DNA from: Pseudomonas veronii
Lineage (GTDB): Bacteria; Pseudomonadota; Gammaproteobacteria; Pseudomonadales; Pseudomonadaceae
Assembly: GCF_001439695.1 (NCBI RefSeq)
Contig: NZ_JYLL01000011.1
Location: 1 to 64,000 of the forward strand
DNA length: 64,000 bases
Direction of reading: 5' to 3'
In this document: positions 25,361 to 40,300 of the stretch, one piece after another
Position numbering within the stretch: position 1 is the first letter of the stretch
Layout: every line of letters begins with the position of its first letter
Notes under the pieces: generated by a model
The model's database searches: none
The model's input: the letters and a program-made list of their open reading frames with translations, nothing else
Told to the model about the DNA's origin: nothing
Position numbers and translations under genes: made by a program

Positions 25361-28300
25361 ATGGACGTCCGCCAATTCGCCTTTCTTGCGCGCCAACCTT
25401 CTGCGGCCCTGAAAAACCGCACGTCGTTTCTGGGGCTGCCCAAGCGCGGGTTGGCGCTCATCCTGGTTAACGCCATGTTCTGGCAACCGTTGCTGGCACA
25501 GGCGGATGGCATCGTCGTCAATGCCCCCGGCACCACACTGGCGCAAGCGGGCAACGGCGTGCCCATCGTCAACATCGCGGCGCCGAATGCGGCGGGCTTG
25601 TCCCATAACCAGTTCCATGACTACAACGTCGGCGCGCAGGGCCTGATCCTCAACAACGCCACGGATCGCACCCAAAGTACGCAACTGGGCGGGATCATTG
25701 TCGGCAACCCCAATTTCACCGGGCAGGCCGCCAGCACCATCCTCAACGAAGTCAACGGCGGCAGCCCCAGCCAGTTGCGCGGCTACACCGAAGTGGCGGG
25801 GCAGGCGGCCCATGTGATTGTCGCCAACCCTTACGGTGTGAGCTGCAATGGCTGCGGCTTTATCAACACGCCGCAGGTGACGCTGACCACCGGCCAGGCC
25901 GTGATTGAAAACGGCAAGGTCAGCCGCTACCAGGTGGACCAGGGCAGTGTGTCGGTTGACGGCGACGGATTGAACGCGAGCAACGTGGGCCAGTTCGAAA
26001 TCATCACCCGCGCCGCGCACATCAATGCGCAGATTCAGGCGCAAAAGCTGACCGTTGTTGCCGGTCGCAATGACGTGGACGCCAGCACCTTGAATGCCGC
26101 CGCACGGGCTGCGGACGGCAGTGCTGCACCGGCACTGGCTATCGATTCGTCGGCGCTGGGCGGGATGTACGCCGGCACGATCAGGCTGGTGGGCACTGAG
26201 GCGGGCGTGGGGGTAAAACTTGCCGGCAACATGGTGGCCGGTGGTGATATCCGGATCGACGCCAACGGGCACCTGAACCTGGGGCAAACCTCTGCCGGCA
26301 ATGCATTGAATGTGACCGCCCAAAGCCTGGAAACCCAAGGCGCGGTATATGCCGGTACGGATCTGGCGATCAAGGCCCAGGGCGACCTGAGCAACACCAA
26401 CAACCTGGCAGCCCGTGACAGCATCACGCTGGACAGCGGCGCTCGCCTGAGCAACAGCGGCATTATTGAAGCGGGCGTCAATGCCGACAACAGCCGCAAT
26501 GCCAACGGCGATGTGCGCCTGACCGCGCAAACCCTCGACAACACCGGTAACACCATCATCGCCAGCCGTGACCTGACGGTGAATGCGGCTGCGCTGGTCA
26601 ATCAGCACGGCACCCTCAGCGCCGGGCGTCAGGCGCAGGTCAGTGCCGATCAAGTCGATAACACGAATCAGGGTCGGATAATCAGCGCCGGCAGCCTGGG
26701 GCTGACGGCCAGCCAGTTGCTCAACAACACTGGTGGGCTGTTGAGCGGCACCGGCAATCTCAACGGCACGGTGGGCCAACTGCTCAACAACGCAGGCGAG
26801 CTGTCGAGTGTTGGCCAGGTCAGCTTGCAGGTTGCGTCTCTGGATAACGTTGCCGGCCTGGTGTCGGCCGGGCAGGCGTTGAGCCTCAACGCCAGCGGCG
26901 CGCTGAATAATCAGGGCGGGCGGATAGCGGCGGGGCAGGCGGTGCAACTCACCGCAGGCGCACTGGACAACAGCCAAAAGGGCGCGCTTACCAGCCAAGG
27001 CACGCTTGACCTTGCAAGCGGCCTGGTCAACAACAGTGCCGGCGGCCAAATCTCCAGTACCCAGGGGCTGCACGCAAACCTGGGTAGCCTTGACCAGCAT
27101 GACGGCGGCCGTTTCTACAGCACCGCCGACATGAGCCTGAACCTCAACAGCGGCCTGCTGGACAACCGCAACGGGCTGCTCAACGCAAGCGGCCAGTTGA
27201 CCCTCAAGGGTCTCAACACCGTTAACAACCATCAGGGCGAAATTTCCAGTGCACACGGCTTTTCGCTCGCCGCCAATAGCCTGGATAACGGCGCGGGCAA
27301 GCTGCTCAGCGATCAGGCCCTGACAGTGCAGATCGCTCAAGTGCTGAACAACGGTGCCGGGGTGATTTCTGCCAACGGTTTACAGGTCGCCGTCGGCAGC
27401 CTGGACAATACCGCCGGCCGGGTAGCCAGCCAGTCCGATGTGAGCCTTGACCTCAATCGTGGCCAACTCACCAACCTGGGCGGCGTGATCAACGCGCCGG
27501 GGCAGTTGCTGCTCAGTCATTTGAACGGCGTCGATAATCGCAACGGCGAGATCTCCAGTACCACCAGTTTCAGCCTGCTGGCCGACAACCTCGACAACAG
27601 CAACGGCAAACTCCTTAGCGCACAGGCGTTGACAGTGCACATTGCCCAGGCCCTGGAAAACGCCAAGGGGCTGGTGTCCGCACAGGCGCTGGAGGTGCAT
27701 GGCGCCAGCCTCGGCAACGTCGGCGGCACCCTCAGTGCCACGGGCGGCTTGGCCGTGCAGGTCGACGGTGGGCTGGATAACCGCAACGGGCAGATCCTCG
27801 CGCACACGGCTTCGGTCACTGTGGGCGCCTTGGATAACCGTCAGGGCCAGGTGCAGGGTGACGCAAACCTGAGCCTTGTCGGCGCTGGAGCCATCGATAA
27901 TCGCCAGGGCACCCTGGCGACCGGCCAGGCGTTCGACTTGAGCGCGGCGAGCTTGGATAACACCAATGGCAGCCTGACCAGCAACGGCCAACTGACGGCA
28001 CAGATCGCCGGGCAACTGCTCAACCAGACTGGCCTGTTCGCCGCTACCGGCGACCTGCAACTGAGCGCCGCCAGCCTGGACAACCGGAGCCTGGGCCGCA
28101 TCATCGGCAAGGCCAACAGCCGCCTTGCCGTCGGCCAGTTGGACAACCGCGGCGGCGAAGTCTCCAGCGTTAACGACCTGAGCGTGACCGGTACCGGCGT
28201 CGACAACAGCCAGGGCGGTCACCTGCTGGCCGGCGGCGCGCTGCAACTGACGCTTGATCGCCTCGATAACCAGCTCAAGGGCATCCTCAGCGGGCAGCAC

Positions 28301-31300
28301 ACCGTCAGCATCAACGCGGGCAGCCTGGACAACAGTGGCCAGGGCAGCGTGTATGCCAAAGACGACCTGTCATTGCTGCTGCGCAATCAGTTCAATAACG
28401 GGCAGGGCGTGGTACGCAGCGACAGCCGCTTCAGCGCGCAAATGGGCAACCTGATCAACGATGGCGGGCGCATCAGCAGTGCCGGGCCATGGGCGCTCAC
28501 CAGCCAGAGTGCGGTCAGCAACAAGGGCGGCGAACTGCTCAGCGCCGCCGGTTTGATGCTGACCAGCGCCAGTCTGGATAACAGTGTTGCCGGTCACCTT
28601 ATCGGGGACGGCGCGGTGCGCGTCGTCACCGGTGCGTTGAACAACCAGGGCGGGCGGCTGACCAGCGCCGATCGCCTCGACCTCAGCGCCGCACAGGTGG
28701 ACAACAGCGGCGCCGGCCGCATCGCCAGTACTCAGGCGCTGAACGCCAGCGTTACCGGCCTGGACCAACACGCTGGCGGCCAGTTGTACAGCACCGCCAG
28801 CCTGACTCTGGACCTGAACCACGGGCTATTGAACAACGCCGGTGGCCTGATCCACGCCCCGGGCGCGTTGCTGCTGAACCATCTCGACAATGTGGATAAC
28901 AGCGGCGGCGAAATCTCCAGCGCGCAGGCCTTTACCTTCGCCGCGCAGAACCTCGACAACAGCGCCGGCAAGCTGATCAGCGACCAGGCGCTGACCCTCA
29001 CGGTCGCGCAGCTGCTGACCAACCTCAACGGTGAAATTTCGGCGGCTGGGCTCAAGGCGCAAGCGGGCACACTGGATAACACTCACGGCTTGCTGAGCAG
29101 TTCAACGGACCTGGGATTGACCGTGGCCGGCTACCTTGTCAACGACAACGGCGAGGTATCGAGCGCCGGTGCCAGCGTGGTCAATGCCGCGACGCTGAGC
29201 AATAAGCGCGGGCAAATGCTGGGCGATAACAGCCTTGACCTGAACGTCAGCGGGGCACTGGGTAACAATGGCGGCACTCTCGGCGCCGGCCAACGCTTGC
29301 AGGTCAAATCCGCCAGCCTCGACAACAGCCAGTCCGGCAGCCTGGTCAGCGACGGCAGCTTGAGTGCAACCGTTGACGGCCTGCTCGACAACCATGCGCG
29401 AGGCAGCGTGCAGGCCAAGGGCGCGGTGGACATCCAGTCCGCCAGCCTGGACAACCGCACCGGGGCGATTCGCACCAACGGGAATCTGAACCTGCACACG
29501 GGCCAGGTGGACAACCGCCAGGGCGTGATCAACAGCAAGCAGGCACTGGGCTTCGTGGGTCAGTCGCTGAATAACAGTAACGGCTTGACCAGCGCCACCG
29601 GCCCGGTGCAGTTGGCGTTCGATACCGTCAGCAACGACAAGGGACGTATCGCCAGCCAGGGCGATCTCGACGCAACTCTGGGAGCGCTGACTCAACAGGG
29701 TGGTGAACTGGTGGCCCAGGGCAACCTGACGCTGAATGCCAACACCCTCGACAACCGCAACGGTGGGCTGGTTGCGGCTACAAAAGCGCTGAAACTCAGT
29801 ATCGACAGCGTCGACAACCGCGTGGGGGAAATTTCCAGTCAGCAAAGTGTCTCGCTGAGCGGCCAATACCTGGATAACAGCGGCGGCAAGTTGCTCGCTG
29901 CAACTGCACTGGAACTGGCCGTTGCCCAGGTGATCAACCAGGCCAAAGGGCTGGTGTTCGCTCAAGACGCGCACCTGGTGGGCACGCGCCTGGACAACAC
30001 CCAAGGCAGCGTGGCGGCCCAGCACTCGCTGGCCATTCAACTGGCTCCGGCCATGTTGCCGGGCGCCAGCCTGATCAACGCCGGCGGCACCCTCAGCAGC
30101 GAAGGCGGCCTGACGCTGCTCGGCCAACGCCTCGACAACACCGGCGGCAAGGTGTCCAGCGCCGGCCTGCTGAGCGTGACCAGCGCTGGCGACCTGTTGA
30201 ACCTGGGCGGCACCTTCGACTCGGCGCAAGGCCTGGCACTTTCCAGTGCCAGCCTCGACAACAGCCAGCAAGGCCTGATCAAAAGTGACGGTGCCTCCAG
30301 CATCACCACCGGCCAGTTCAACAACGCCACGGGCGGGCAGCTCACCAGCACCGGCAAGCTCGACCTCACCGCGGCCCAGGTCAACAACGGCGGGCGTATC
30401 GCCAGCGCCGATGTGTTGAGCGCGAACCTCACCGGGCTGACCCAACAGAACGGCCAATTGTTCAGCAACACCCAACTGAACCTGAACCTCAACGGCGGCG
30501 ACTTGAGCAACAGCGGCTTGATCAATGCGCCAATCCTGCTGCTGAGCAATCTGGGCAACCTCAGTAACCAGGGCGGCGAAATCTCCAGCCAGAATGCGTT
30601 TTCGCTGGCTGCGCGCAGCCTGGACAACAGCAACGGCAAACTCATCAGCAATCAGGCCCTGACCCTCACTGCGGACCAGCAACTGGGTAACGTCAACGGC
30701 CATATCAGCGCCGTGGGTTTCACTGCGCGCAGCACGCAGATGGATAACACCGACGGCATCATCAGCAGCCATGATGGCGTGGACATCAGTGCCCGTGACC
30801 TGCTCACCAACCTGCGCGGCAGTCTGGTCGGTGACGGCTCGCTGCTGCTGACCACCGCCAGCCTGGACAACCGCGCGGGGCAGGTCGCAGGCAAGGCTGA
30901 CACAACGCTCAATGCCGGCGTGATCAACAACCAGAAAGGCCAGGTGATCAGCACCGATACCTTGCACCTGCGCGGTGCCAGCCTGGATAACCGCACCGGC
31001 CTGGTCGGCGCGACCAACGCGTTGAAACTGGATGTGGGCAGTGTCGACAACCGCGCGGGCGAGTTAAACGGCAGCGCTGATGTCAGCGTCAACGGTCAAC
31101 AGCTGAACAACAGCGACGGCGGCAAGCTGTTCGCCGCCAACGCCCTGAGCCTTGTCGTTGACCAGTTGCTGAACCGTACCCTCGGCCAGCTCAACGGCCA
31201 ACGTGTGACCCTCACCGGCTCAACGCTGGACAACAGCGGCGGCAAGGTTTTCAGCCAGCAACCGCTGGTGCTGAACCTCACCGGTGATGTGAACAACACC

Positions 31301-34300
31301 CAAGGCCTGTTGAGCAGCGAAAGCCAACTGACCCTCAATGCTGCCAACCTCATCAATGCCCAGGGCAGCGTTTCCAGCGCGCAAGACCTCACGCTGGGCC
31401 TCAGCGGCCAGGTCAACAACCTTGGCGGCGAACTGGTGACCGACGGCGCCCTGAACCTGCACAGTGCCGGGCTGGGTAACGGGCAAGGCAACATCAGCGG
31501 CAAAGGCGCGTTGGCGCTGGTCACGGGTGACCTGACAAACCAGAGCGGCAGCATCAGCAGCGGCGACACCCTGAGCCTCACCGCAGGCCAACTGAGCAAC
31601 GGCGGCAGCATTGGCAGTCACAACGCGCTGACCGCCAGCGTGACCGGCCTGGACCAGCAAGGCGGCAAGCTGTTCAGCAACGGCGCCTTGACGCTCGATG
31701 TCAACAACGGCCTGTTGAGCAATACCGATGGCTTGATCAATTCGGCAGGCCTGCTGCAACTGAACCATCTCACAGACGTCACTAACCACAACGGTGAAAT
31801 CTCCAGCGGCCAGGCGTTCACACTTGTCGCGCAGAACCTCGACAACAGCAACGGTAAGCTGCTGAGTAACCAATGGCTGACCCTGCGCGTCAACCAGACC
31901 CTGAGCAACATCAAGGGCCTGATCGGCGCTGCCAGCCTCGACGCCCACGCCGCCTCGGTGGACAACAGCAACGGCACCCTGAACAGTCGGGGTGACCTGC
32001 AACTGACCAGTGATGGCCTGCTGAACAACACTGGCCTTGGCTTGATCCACAGCCAGGGCAACCTGAACCTCACGGCTGGCAGCCTGAATACTGGCAGCGG
32101 CGGTGAAGTGTCAGCGCTGGGCACTCTGGACCTGAGCACCAGCGCGTTGACCTCGGCGAACGGCAGGGTGACAGGTGAGCAACGCGTCACGCTGGACCTG
32201 AACAATGGTGACCTGGATAACCACGGCGGCCTGATCCTCGGCAAAGGCCCGCTGGCTATCAACCACCTGCGTGACCTCAACAACCAAGGGGGTGAAGTCT
32301 CCAGCCAGCAGAACCTGGTACTGGCCGCGCGTGCGCTGGACAACAGCGCCGGCAAGCTGATCAGCAGCCAGGCATTGACCCTGGGCGCCGCCAACCTGAT
32401 CAATGCCAACGGCCTGGTGTCGGGCTGGCAGAGCCTCGGTTTTGCTGGCGGCAGCCTCGATAACCGCAACAACGGCACGTTTTCCAGCCGCAGCGGTGCG
32501 ATGGCGGTGAACCTCACGGGGGCGCTGCTCAACAGTGGCGCCGGGGCGCTGGTCAGCCAGGGCCGCCTGGATATCAGTGCGGCCAGCCTCGACAACAGCG
32601 GCGGCGGGATTCTGTCCAGCGCCGCGGGGCAGGGCCTGACAGTCAGCGGCCTGCTCAACAACAGCGGCGGCGGTTTGATCGACAGTGGCGCGACCCTGGA
32701 CGTGCAGGCGGCGACCCTGAGCAACGACGCCGGTGCGCTCAACGCGCAGCAAGCGCTGGCGGTCAATGCCAATGACCTGGGCAATGCGGCTGGCACCTTG
32801 GCCAGCAACGGCGCGATGACCCTGAACCTGCTGGGCAACCTCACCAACACCAACGGCAAACTGGCCAGCGCAGGCCCGTTGCTGTTGCAGCGCGCCGCCC
32901 AGGTCAACAATCAGGGTGGGCAGATTGTCAGCCAGAACCTGCTGAGCCTGTTTGCCGGTGCGATCGACAACAGCCAGCACGGCACCCTCGCAGGCACCGG
33001 CAGCGTGGCGATCAACGCCAGTGGCGCAGTGCAAAACAATGCCGACGGTTTGATCTACAGCCAGGGCGCCGACGTGCAATTGCGGGCCGCCGGGCTCGCC
33101 AACAGCCGCGGCGTGGTGCAGGGCCAGAACGGCCTGACCCTGAACATCAGCGGCGACGTGGATAACCAGAGCGGCAAACTGATTGCCCAAACCGGTGACC
33201 TGACGCTCAACGCCAACAACCTCGACAACCGTGGCGGCACATTCGCCAGCCTCAACGGTGCGTTGCAGGCCCAAATAGTGGGTGTGCTGCGCAACGGCTA
33301 TGACCTGAACAACAACCGCCAGGGCGGCACGGTGCAGGGGCAGCGCCTCAACCTGCAGGCGGCGATGTTTGATAACTACGGCGGGCGCGTTTCCGCCCAG
33401 GGCGGCGATGCGCTCGTCACCACCGGCAATTTCGACAACCGCAACGGCGGGCTCTACGCGACGGGCCTGGTGAGCGTCAGCGGCAACGACTTTGATAACA
33501 GTGGCGATAACGACGGCCAGATCGCCGGCCAACAGATCGACCTGAGCCTGCGCGGCGCGCTGAATAACCGCCTGGGCGTCGTCGAAAGCCAATCCACCCT
33601 CAAGGTCAGCGCCGCCAGCCTCGACAACGGCAACGGCCGCTTGCGCGCCCTGGGTAATGCAGGCACCACCGAGTTCGCCATCGGCGGCCTGCTGGATAAC
33701 ACCAACGGTGTGCTCGAAACCGCCAACAGCAACCTGATACTGGGGGCCGGCAGCCTGCAGAACGTCGGCGGTAGCGTGCTGCACGTCGGCAATGGCAACT
33801 TCACGATCGCGCCGAGCAACCTCAACAGCGTGGGTGGCAGCCTGGTGACGCGTGGTGGCCTGACCATCGCCCAGGACACCTGGACCAACAGCAGCGTGAT
33901 CCAGGCCGGGCGCCTGACGGTCAACGTCAATACCCTCAACCAGACCGCCGACGGCCAATTACTGGCAAGCAGTGCGTTGACCGGTACCGGTGAAAACTGG
34001 TCCACCAATGGCTTGATCGCCAGTGATGGCAGTCTCGACTTGCACCTGGGCGGCACGCTCAACGGCGCAGGGCGCATCACCAGTCAGGGCGACCTCAGTC
34101 TGAGCGCCGCGCAATTGAACCTGAGCAACACCGCCAGCGTGGCCGGCGGCGGCCTGACCAGCGCCAACATCACGGGCACCCTGAACAACGCCGGGCGGCT
34201 GACGTCCGCCAACGACCTGATCATCAATGCCGGCGCGATAAACAACACGGCAACCCTTGGCAGTGCTCAGAAGCTCACCGCCACCTCCGGCGCACTGCTC

Positions 34301-37300
34301 AATGACCATGGTCTGATTTTCAGCGGTGGCGACATGAGCCTGCGCGTCGACACGCTGACCAACAGCTACGCCGACGTCTACAGCCTGGGCAACCTGAGCA
34401 TCGACCGCGACGGGCAGGGCGGCCTTGCCACGCAGATACTCAACAGTTCATCGAGCCTGCAAAGCGACGGCAATATGAGCCTTGCCGCCAGCACGATCCA
34501 GAACGTGCGTGCGGTGCTGACCACCAGCGCAGGCGGCATCTACACCGCCTCCATCACTGAATTCCCGTGCATCGAAGGCCCGAACTACGCGGGTGATTGC
34601 AGCGGCAAACAGAACCACTTGTGGCAAATCGATCAACGCGAAAAACTCGAAGTGACGGCCTCCAGCGCCGCCTCGAGCATCACCGCCGGGCAAAACCTCA
34701 GTATTGCCGGCGGCGATGTGGTCAATGCCAGTAGCACCATTGGCGCGGGTGGCAACCTCGGCGTTGTCGCCAACAACCTGACTAATAGTGGCGTTGAAAC
34801 CGGCGAAACCGACACCTGGCGCCTGTTCGTGTCCGAGCGTACCCGGCATCCCGAGATGTGGTACGACGCGGCCGCCGCGTTCAATAACCGTTACTCCGTC
34901 GGCGGCGCTGCCTACAACGCCAGTGACCTGAGCGGCCTGGCCGGTGCCATGGCCGGGTTTATCGGTATCACCGAGGCTGAGCGCACGGTATTGCGCCGAG
35001 TCACCCAGATCAGTGCCGGCGACCAGACTTACGCGGGAGTGATTCAGGCGGGTGGCGCGGTTAACGTCAAGGCCCAGGCCAATATCGACAACAGCGTGGT
35101 ACGCCCAGGCTTTACCTATGTAGGCGCAGGCGCCAAGACCGGCACCGGTGCCGCGGGTGCCAGTGGTGCGGGCGCCTTCTCCACGCGCATTACCGTCAAC
35201 GGGCAACTGCCGCCCGACCTGGCCCAACGGCAGATCAACCCCCTGACCTTGCCGGGCTTCAGCCTGCCCACCGGGCAAAACGGCCTGTTCCGCCTGAGCG
35301 GGCAGGGCAGCAGTGCCCCGGCGCAGGGTAACAATGCGCCGGGCTGGTCGGTGAGTGGCGCCAGTCTGCAACTTGACCAACATCAGATCACCACGCCCAC
35401 TCATCAGGGCCGAGTGATACAGATAAATGCCCCGACTCAGGACGCCGCCGGCAGCCTTCAACTGAACTTGGCTACCCGCCAGGCCAGCGGCATCGGCGCC
35501 AGCAGCAGCGGCGTGGGGACCATTGGCGATGGCGGCGGCGCCAGCATCCAAACCCCTGGCCGCAGCAGCGCCGCCGATGCCAGCCAAGTGGTCGCAATCG
35601 GCACACAGAACGCCGGCGGTGGTGCGGCATCGTCTGCGGTCGTTGCATCCCACCCGAACCTGGACCTGCCGGCGCAAGCCACTGACCACGGCAGCACCGT
35701 GGTCGTGAACGCTCCGTCGATTCCCGGTGTGACCCCAGTGGCCCCGGCCGCAACCACCGGCGACAAACCGTCCCCGGTGGCCAGCCAGAGCATTGCCCGT
35801 GTGCAGGGCCTGCCGGGCACGCAGCCCGTGTCGCAGCCGCAGAAATACCTGATCGAAACCAACCCGGTGCTCACCGACCTCAAGCAGTTCATGAGCTCGG
35901 ACTATCTACTCTCCGGCCTCGGCTACAACCCTGACGACAGCGCCAAGCGCCTCGGCGACGGCCTCTATGAGCAACGTCTGGTCGAACAAGCCGTGGTGGC
36001 CCGCACCGGCCAACGCTTCATCGACGGCCAGAACACCGACTCGGGCATGCTCAAGTACCTGATGGACAACGCCATCAGGAGCAAACAGCAACTCGGCCTG
36101 AGCGTGGGTGTGAGCCTCACCTCAGCCCAAGTCGCGGCGCTGACCCACGACATCGTCTGGCTTGAAGAAGAGCAAGTAAACGGCGAAAACGTCCTGGTAC
36201 CCGTGGTGTACCTGGCCCAGGCGAATAACCGCCTGGCCCCGGACGGCGCGTTGATCGCCGGTAACGACGTCAACCTGATCGCCGGCCAGAACCTGGACAA
36301 CGTCGGCACCTTGCGGGCTAGCAATAACCTGTCGGCCCAGGCCGGCAACGACCTGACCAACAGCGGCCTGATCCAGGCCGGTAACCGCCTCAATCTGCTG
36401 GCCGGTAACACCATCGTCAACACCGCCGGCGGCATCATCGCCGGTCGCGACGTGAACCTGACCGTCACCCAAGGCGACATCCTCAACGAGCGCAGCGTCA
36501 CCAGCCACGACAGCAGCAGCGGCTACCGCACCGAGCACACCGACTCCGTGGACAGTGCAGCGCGCATCGAAGCTGCGAACAACCTGAGCCTGCAAGCCGG
36601 CCGCGACGTAAACAGCGTGGGCGGCGTGATGAGCAGCGGCGCCGACACCACGCTCAAGGCCGGGCGCGACGTCAACCTGATCTCTGCCGAAGGGACCAAC
36701 AGCAATACGGTGAGCGGGCTGTTCAAGAACAGTAGCGTGACCCAGTACGGCAGCCGCGTGGATGCCGGCGGTGATTTAAAGGTACAGGCGGGCCGGGACA
36801 TCAGCGCGGTGGCGAGTGAGATCGATGCCAAGCGTGATGTGACGATGTCGGCGGTGGGCGATTTGTCACTGTCGTCGGCAGCAGACGAGTCCCATGCCTC
36901 GTTTACGTCGAAGAAGGTCAAGAGCAAAGAGGACCATGTGAGCCAGGTCTCCACCACGGTTAAAGCCGGTGGTGACGTGGCGCTGAGCGCCGGACAGGAC
37001 CTGGCGTTGACGGCGAGCCGGGTGACGGCGGGGGATGAGGCGTATTTGTATGCCGGTAAAGACCTGAACCTGGCGGCGGCTGAAGACAGCGATTACTCGT
37101 ATTACTCGAAAACGAAGAAGGGGTCGTGGGGTAAGAAAAGCTCGAAGATGAGCGAGAGCGAAAATGATGTGGCTGTTGGCTCTTCAATTCAGGCGCAGGG
37201 TAAAACAACGGTTGTCGCCGCCAACGACATCAACCTCACTGGATCAACCATCAACAGCGACAAAGGCGCATTGGCGGTTTTGGCGGGTCACGACGTCAAT

Positions 37301-40300
37301 CTGACTGGCGCAGAGAACCGTGAATCCAGTGCTTCCGCCAAATCAAAATCCGGCGGGTTTGGACTTTCCAGTACCAGCAAGATGAGCAGTGATTCACAAA
37401 GCAGCACGTCGTTGACCGGTTCGACACTGAGTGGGGATACGACGTTGGTACAGGCCGGTCATGATATTGCGGTTTCCGCCAGCAACGTAGTCTCGACTGA
37501 AGAAACGAACATTCAGGCTCGCAACAGCGTTCGCATAGAGAGTGATGCGGAGTCGTTCAGTGCACAACACAGCCAGTCGACTAAAAAGTCTGGCTTGTTA
37601 AGCACAGGGGGGATCGGCGTCACCTTGGGCTCCTCCCAGAATACCTACAAGCAGGGCACGGAGAGCGCCAGCCAGAAAGGCAGCACCGTCGGCAGCGTCA
37701 TGGGCGATGTGAATATCACCGCCGGTAAAGACCTGACCGTCAAGGCGTCGGACGTGGTTGCAGGGAAGGACATCAAGCTGGTTGGACAAAACGTCAATAT
37801 TCTCGACGCGGCCAACGACAGTACGACGTGTACCTCTCAGGAGAGCAAGAAGAGCGGTCTGACGTTGGCGTTGTCCGGTGTGGTGGGGGAAGCGGTCAAC
37901 ACGGCAGTGCAAACCGCTCAAGATGCCATTCATGAAAACGACACGCGTTTGTCGGCATTACAGGGGGTCAAGGCCGGGCTTTCCGGCTATCAGGCTTATC
38001 AGGGCGCCCAGGCACTTGAGTCCGGTGCGCAGGCAGGCGAGTTCGTCGGTATCTCGATTTCGCTGGGAGGACAGAAGTCCAGCTCCAAGCAAATACAGGA
38101 ACAAAGCGTCAGCCAAGGCAGCAATCTGACGGCAGGCGGTAACCTTAGCCTGGTTGCTACCGGGAATGGACAGCCGGGTGCTACGGGTGGCGACATCACG
38201 GTACAGGGCAGCAAACTTCAGGCCGGCACCGACTTGCTGTTGTCTGCCGCACAGGACATCAATCTGCGCTCCGGCACCAATACGCAAAGCCTCGACGGCT
38301 CTAACAAGAGTGCAGGCGGTGCAATCGGCGTAAGCCTGGGAGTCAGTGACAGCGGTGCGGGTCTTAGTATCTTCGCCAACGGCAACGCCGGGGCGGGCAA
38401 GGAAAAGGGTAATGGCACCACATGGACTGAAACCACCGTCAATGCCGGTAACAAGCTCACGCTCGACAGTGGTCGGGATGCAACCTTGGTGGGAGCGCAG
38501 GCGAATGCCCAGCAGATCGTCGCGGACATAGGGCGCAACCTGACGCTGAGCAGTCAGCAAGACACTGATCGTTACGACTCCAAGCAAACCAACGTCAGCG
38601 GAGGCGCCAGCTTCACATTTGGCTCTATGAGCGGGAGTGCGTCGCTTAGCGTCAGCCAAGACAAGCTCAAGTCTAACTTTGACAGCGTGAAAGAGCAGAC
38701 CGGGTTGTTCGCTGGGAAGGACGGCTACCAAATAAGCGTTGGCGAACATACCCAACTGGATGCCAGCGTAATCGGCAGCACCGCGAGCGCCGACAAAAAC
38801 AAACTCACGACCGGGAGCCTGGGCTGGACCGGACTGGACAACAAAGCCGATTTCAGCAGCCAGCACCAGAGCGTGAGTGGAGGGACGGGCGGGGATGCCA
38901 GTACTCAGTTCCTCGGCAATATGGGCAGTATGTTGCTGGTGGGTGCGAACCACGACGGGCATGAAAGCAGTACGACTTACGCAGCCATATCTGATGGCCA
39001 GCTGACTATTCGCGACAAGGATAAGCAGCAACAAGACGTCAACACGCTGAGTCATGACGTTGAGCATGCCAATAACGCACTGAGCCCTATCTTCGACAAG
39101 GAGAAGGAGCAGCAACGGCTTCGCCAGGCGCAGTTGATTGGTGATATCGCTAACCAGTCCATGGACATTATTCGTACCCAGGGAACGATTGAAGCTGCGA
39201 AGGCCGCGCAAGCACACCTGACAGATGAACAGAAGAACATGCCGGGGGCTAATCCAGACGCCTCTTACAAAGATCGCAAGGCCTACGTGGACATGTTGCA
39301 GGGCACCGATGCCTATAAAAGCACCATGGCTGCCTACGGTACGGGAAGTGACCTTCAGCGTGCTGCGCAAGCCGTAACGGCAGCGGTTCAAGGGCTGGCT
39401 GGAGGCAACCTTGCCCAGGCGGTCGTGGGGGCTTCGGCGCCGTATCTGGCGGGTATCATCAAGGACAACACAGGCGATAACCTTGAAGCCAGAATAATGG
39501 CTCATGCTGTATTGGGCGCGGTGCTTGCAAAATCCCAGCAAAACTCTGCGCTTGCTGGAGCCACGGGGGCGAGTATCGGTGAACTGGTCGCTTACGAGCT
39601 GTACCCGAACAAGCCCATCGATCAACTGAGCGAAGCTGAAAAACAAAAGGTCTCCGCACTATCGACACTTGCTGGAGGCCTCGCTGCAGGCATTGTGGCA
39701 GGGAACTCGTCAGATGCAGTGGCGGGAGGCATCGCAGCAAAAAATGCGGTCGAAAATAACCAGCTCAGGGGCAGTGAGGGCATAACACTTGCGCAAGAGC
39801 AGGCCGAGTATAAGAAAAGGAACTGCGGGGGAACGTCCTCATCCCGTTGTGACGAACTATCGAAAAATATAAAGGAACTGTTGGCAAGAGACAGCTCCGT
39901 ACTCAAAGATATGCCAGCCGTAGAAGGGGACATAGGAACCGATCCGGGCTCCAGACCTCAGCCAGGGCAACTGGTCAGCTGTGCGCTCTCGGGTAACGGT
40001 GTATGTGTCGTATCTGACAGAACGGTCAAAACCGATTTGGGAGATGAGTGGGCCCTGGAACCCGCCAGCGACGCACAGTCGATTACTCATAAAGCAGAGG
40101 TTGCAACAACGGTAGCTGCACAGAAAGCGTATCTGGACGAGTTTTCGAAGGAAACGTTTGCTGCCGGATGCGGTGGTATGGGGCTCGCGGGGATTGCGTG
40201 CCAGACCTACATGGCTTCAGGTGGGAAAAATCCCATCACCGGTGAAGTAGCGACGACAACCGAAAGGTTCGGGTTCGGGCTCCAAGCTGTCCTGAACAGT

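Noticed and set aside
24914..27340. An 808-codon open frame on the minus strand inside cdiB/cdiA, plus similar long antisense frames through cdiA (for example 29102-30967 and 32111-33958)
   Set aside because: They mirror the codon bias of the repetitive high-GC cdiA sequence, have no ribosome binding sites, and show the low-complexity Val/Ala/Gln/Gly/Arg composition of shadow frames.
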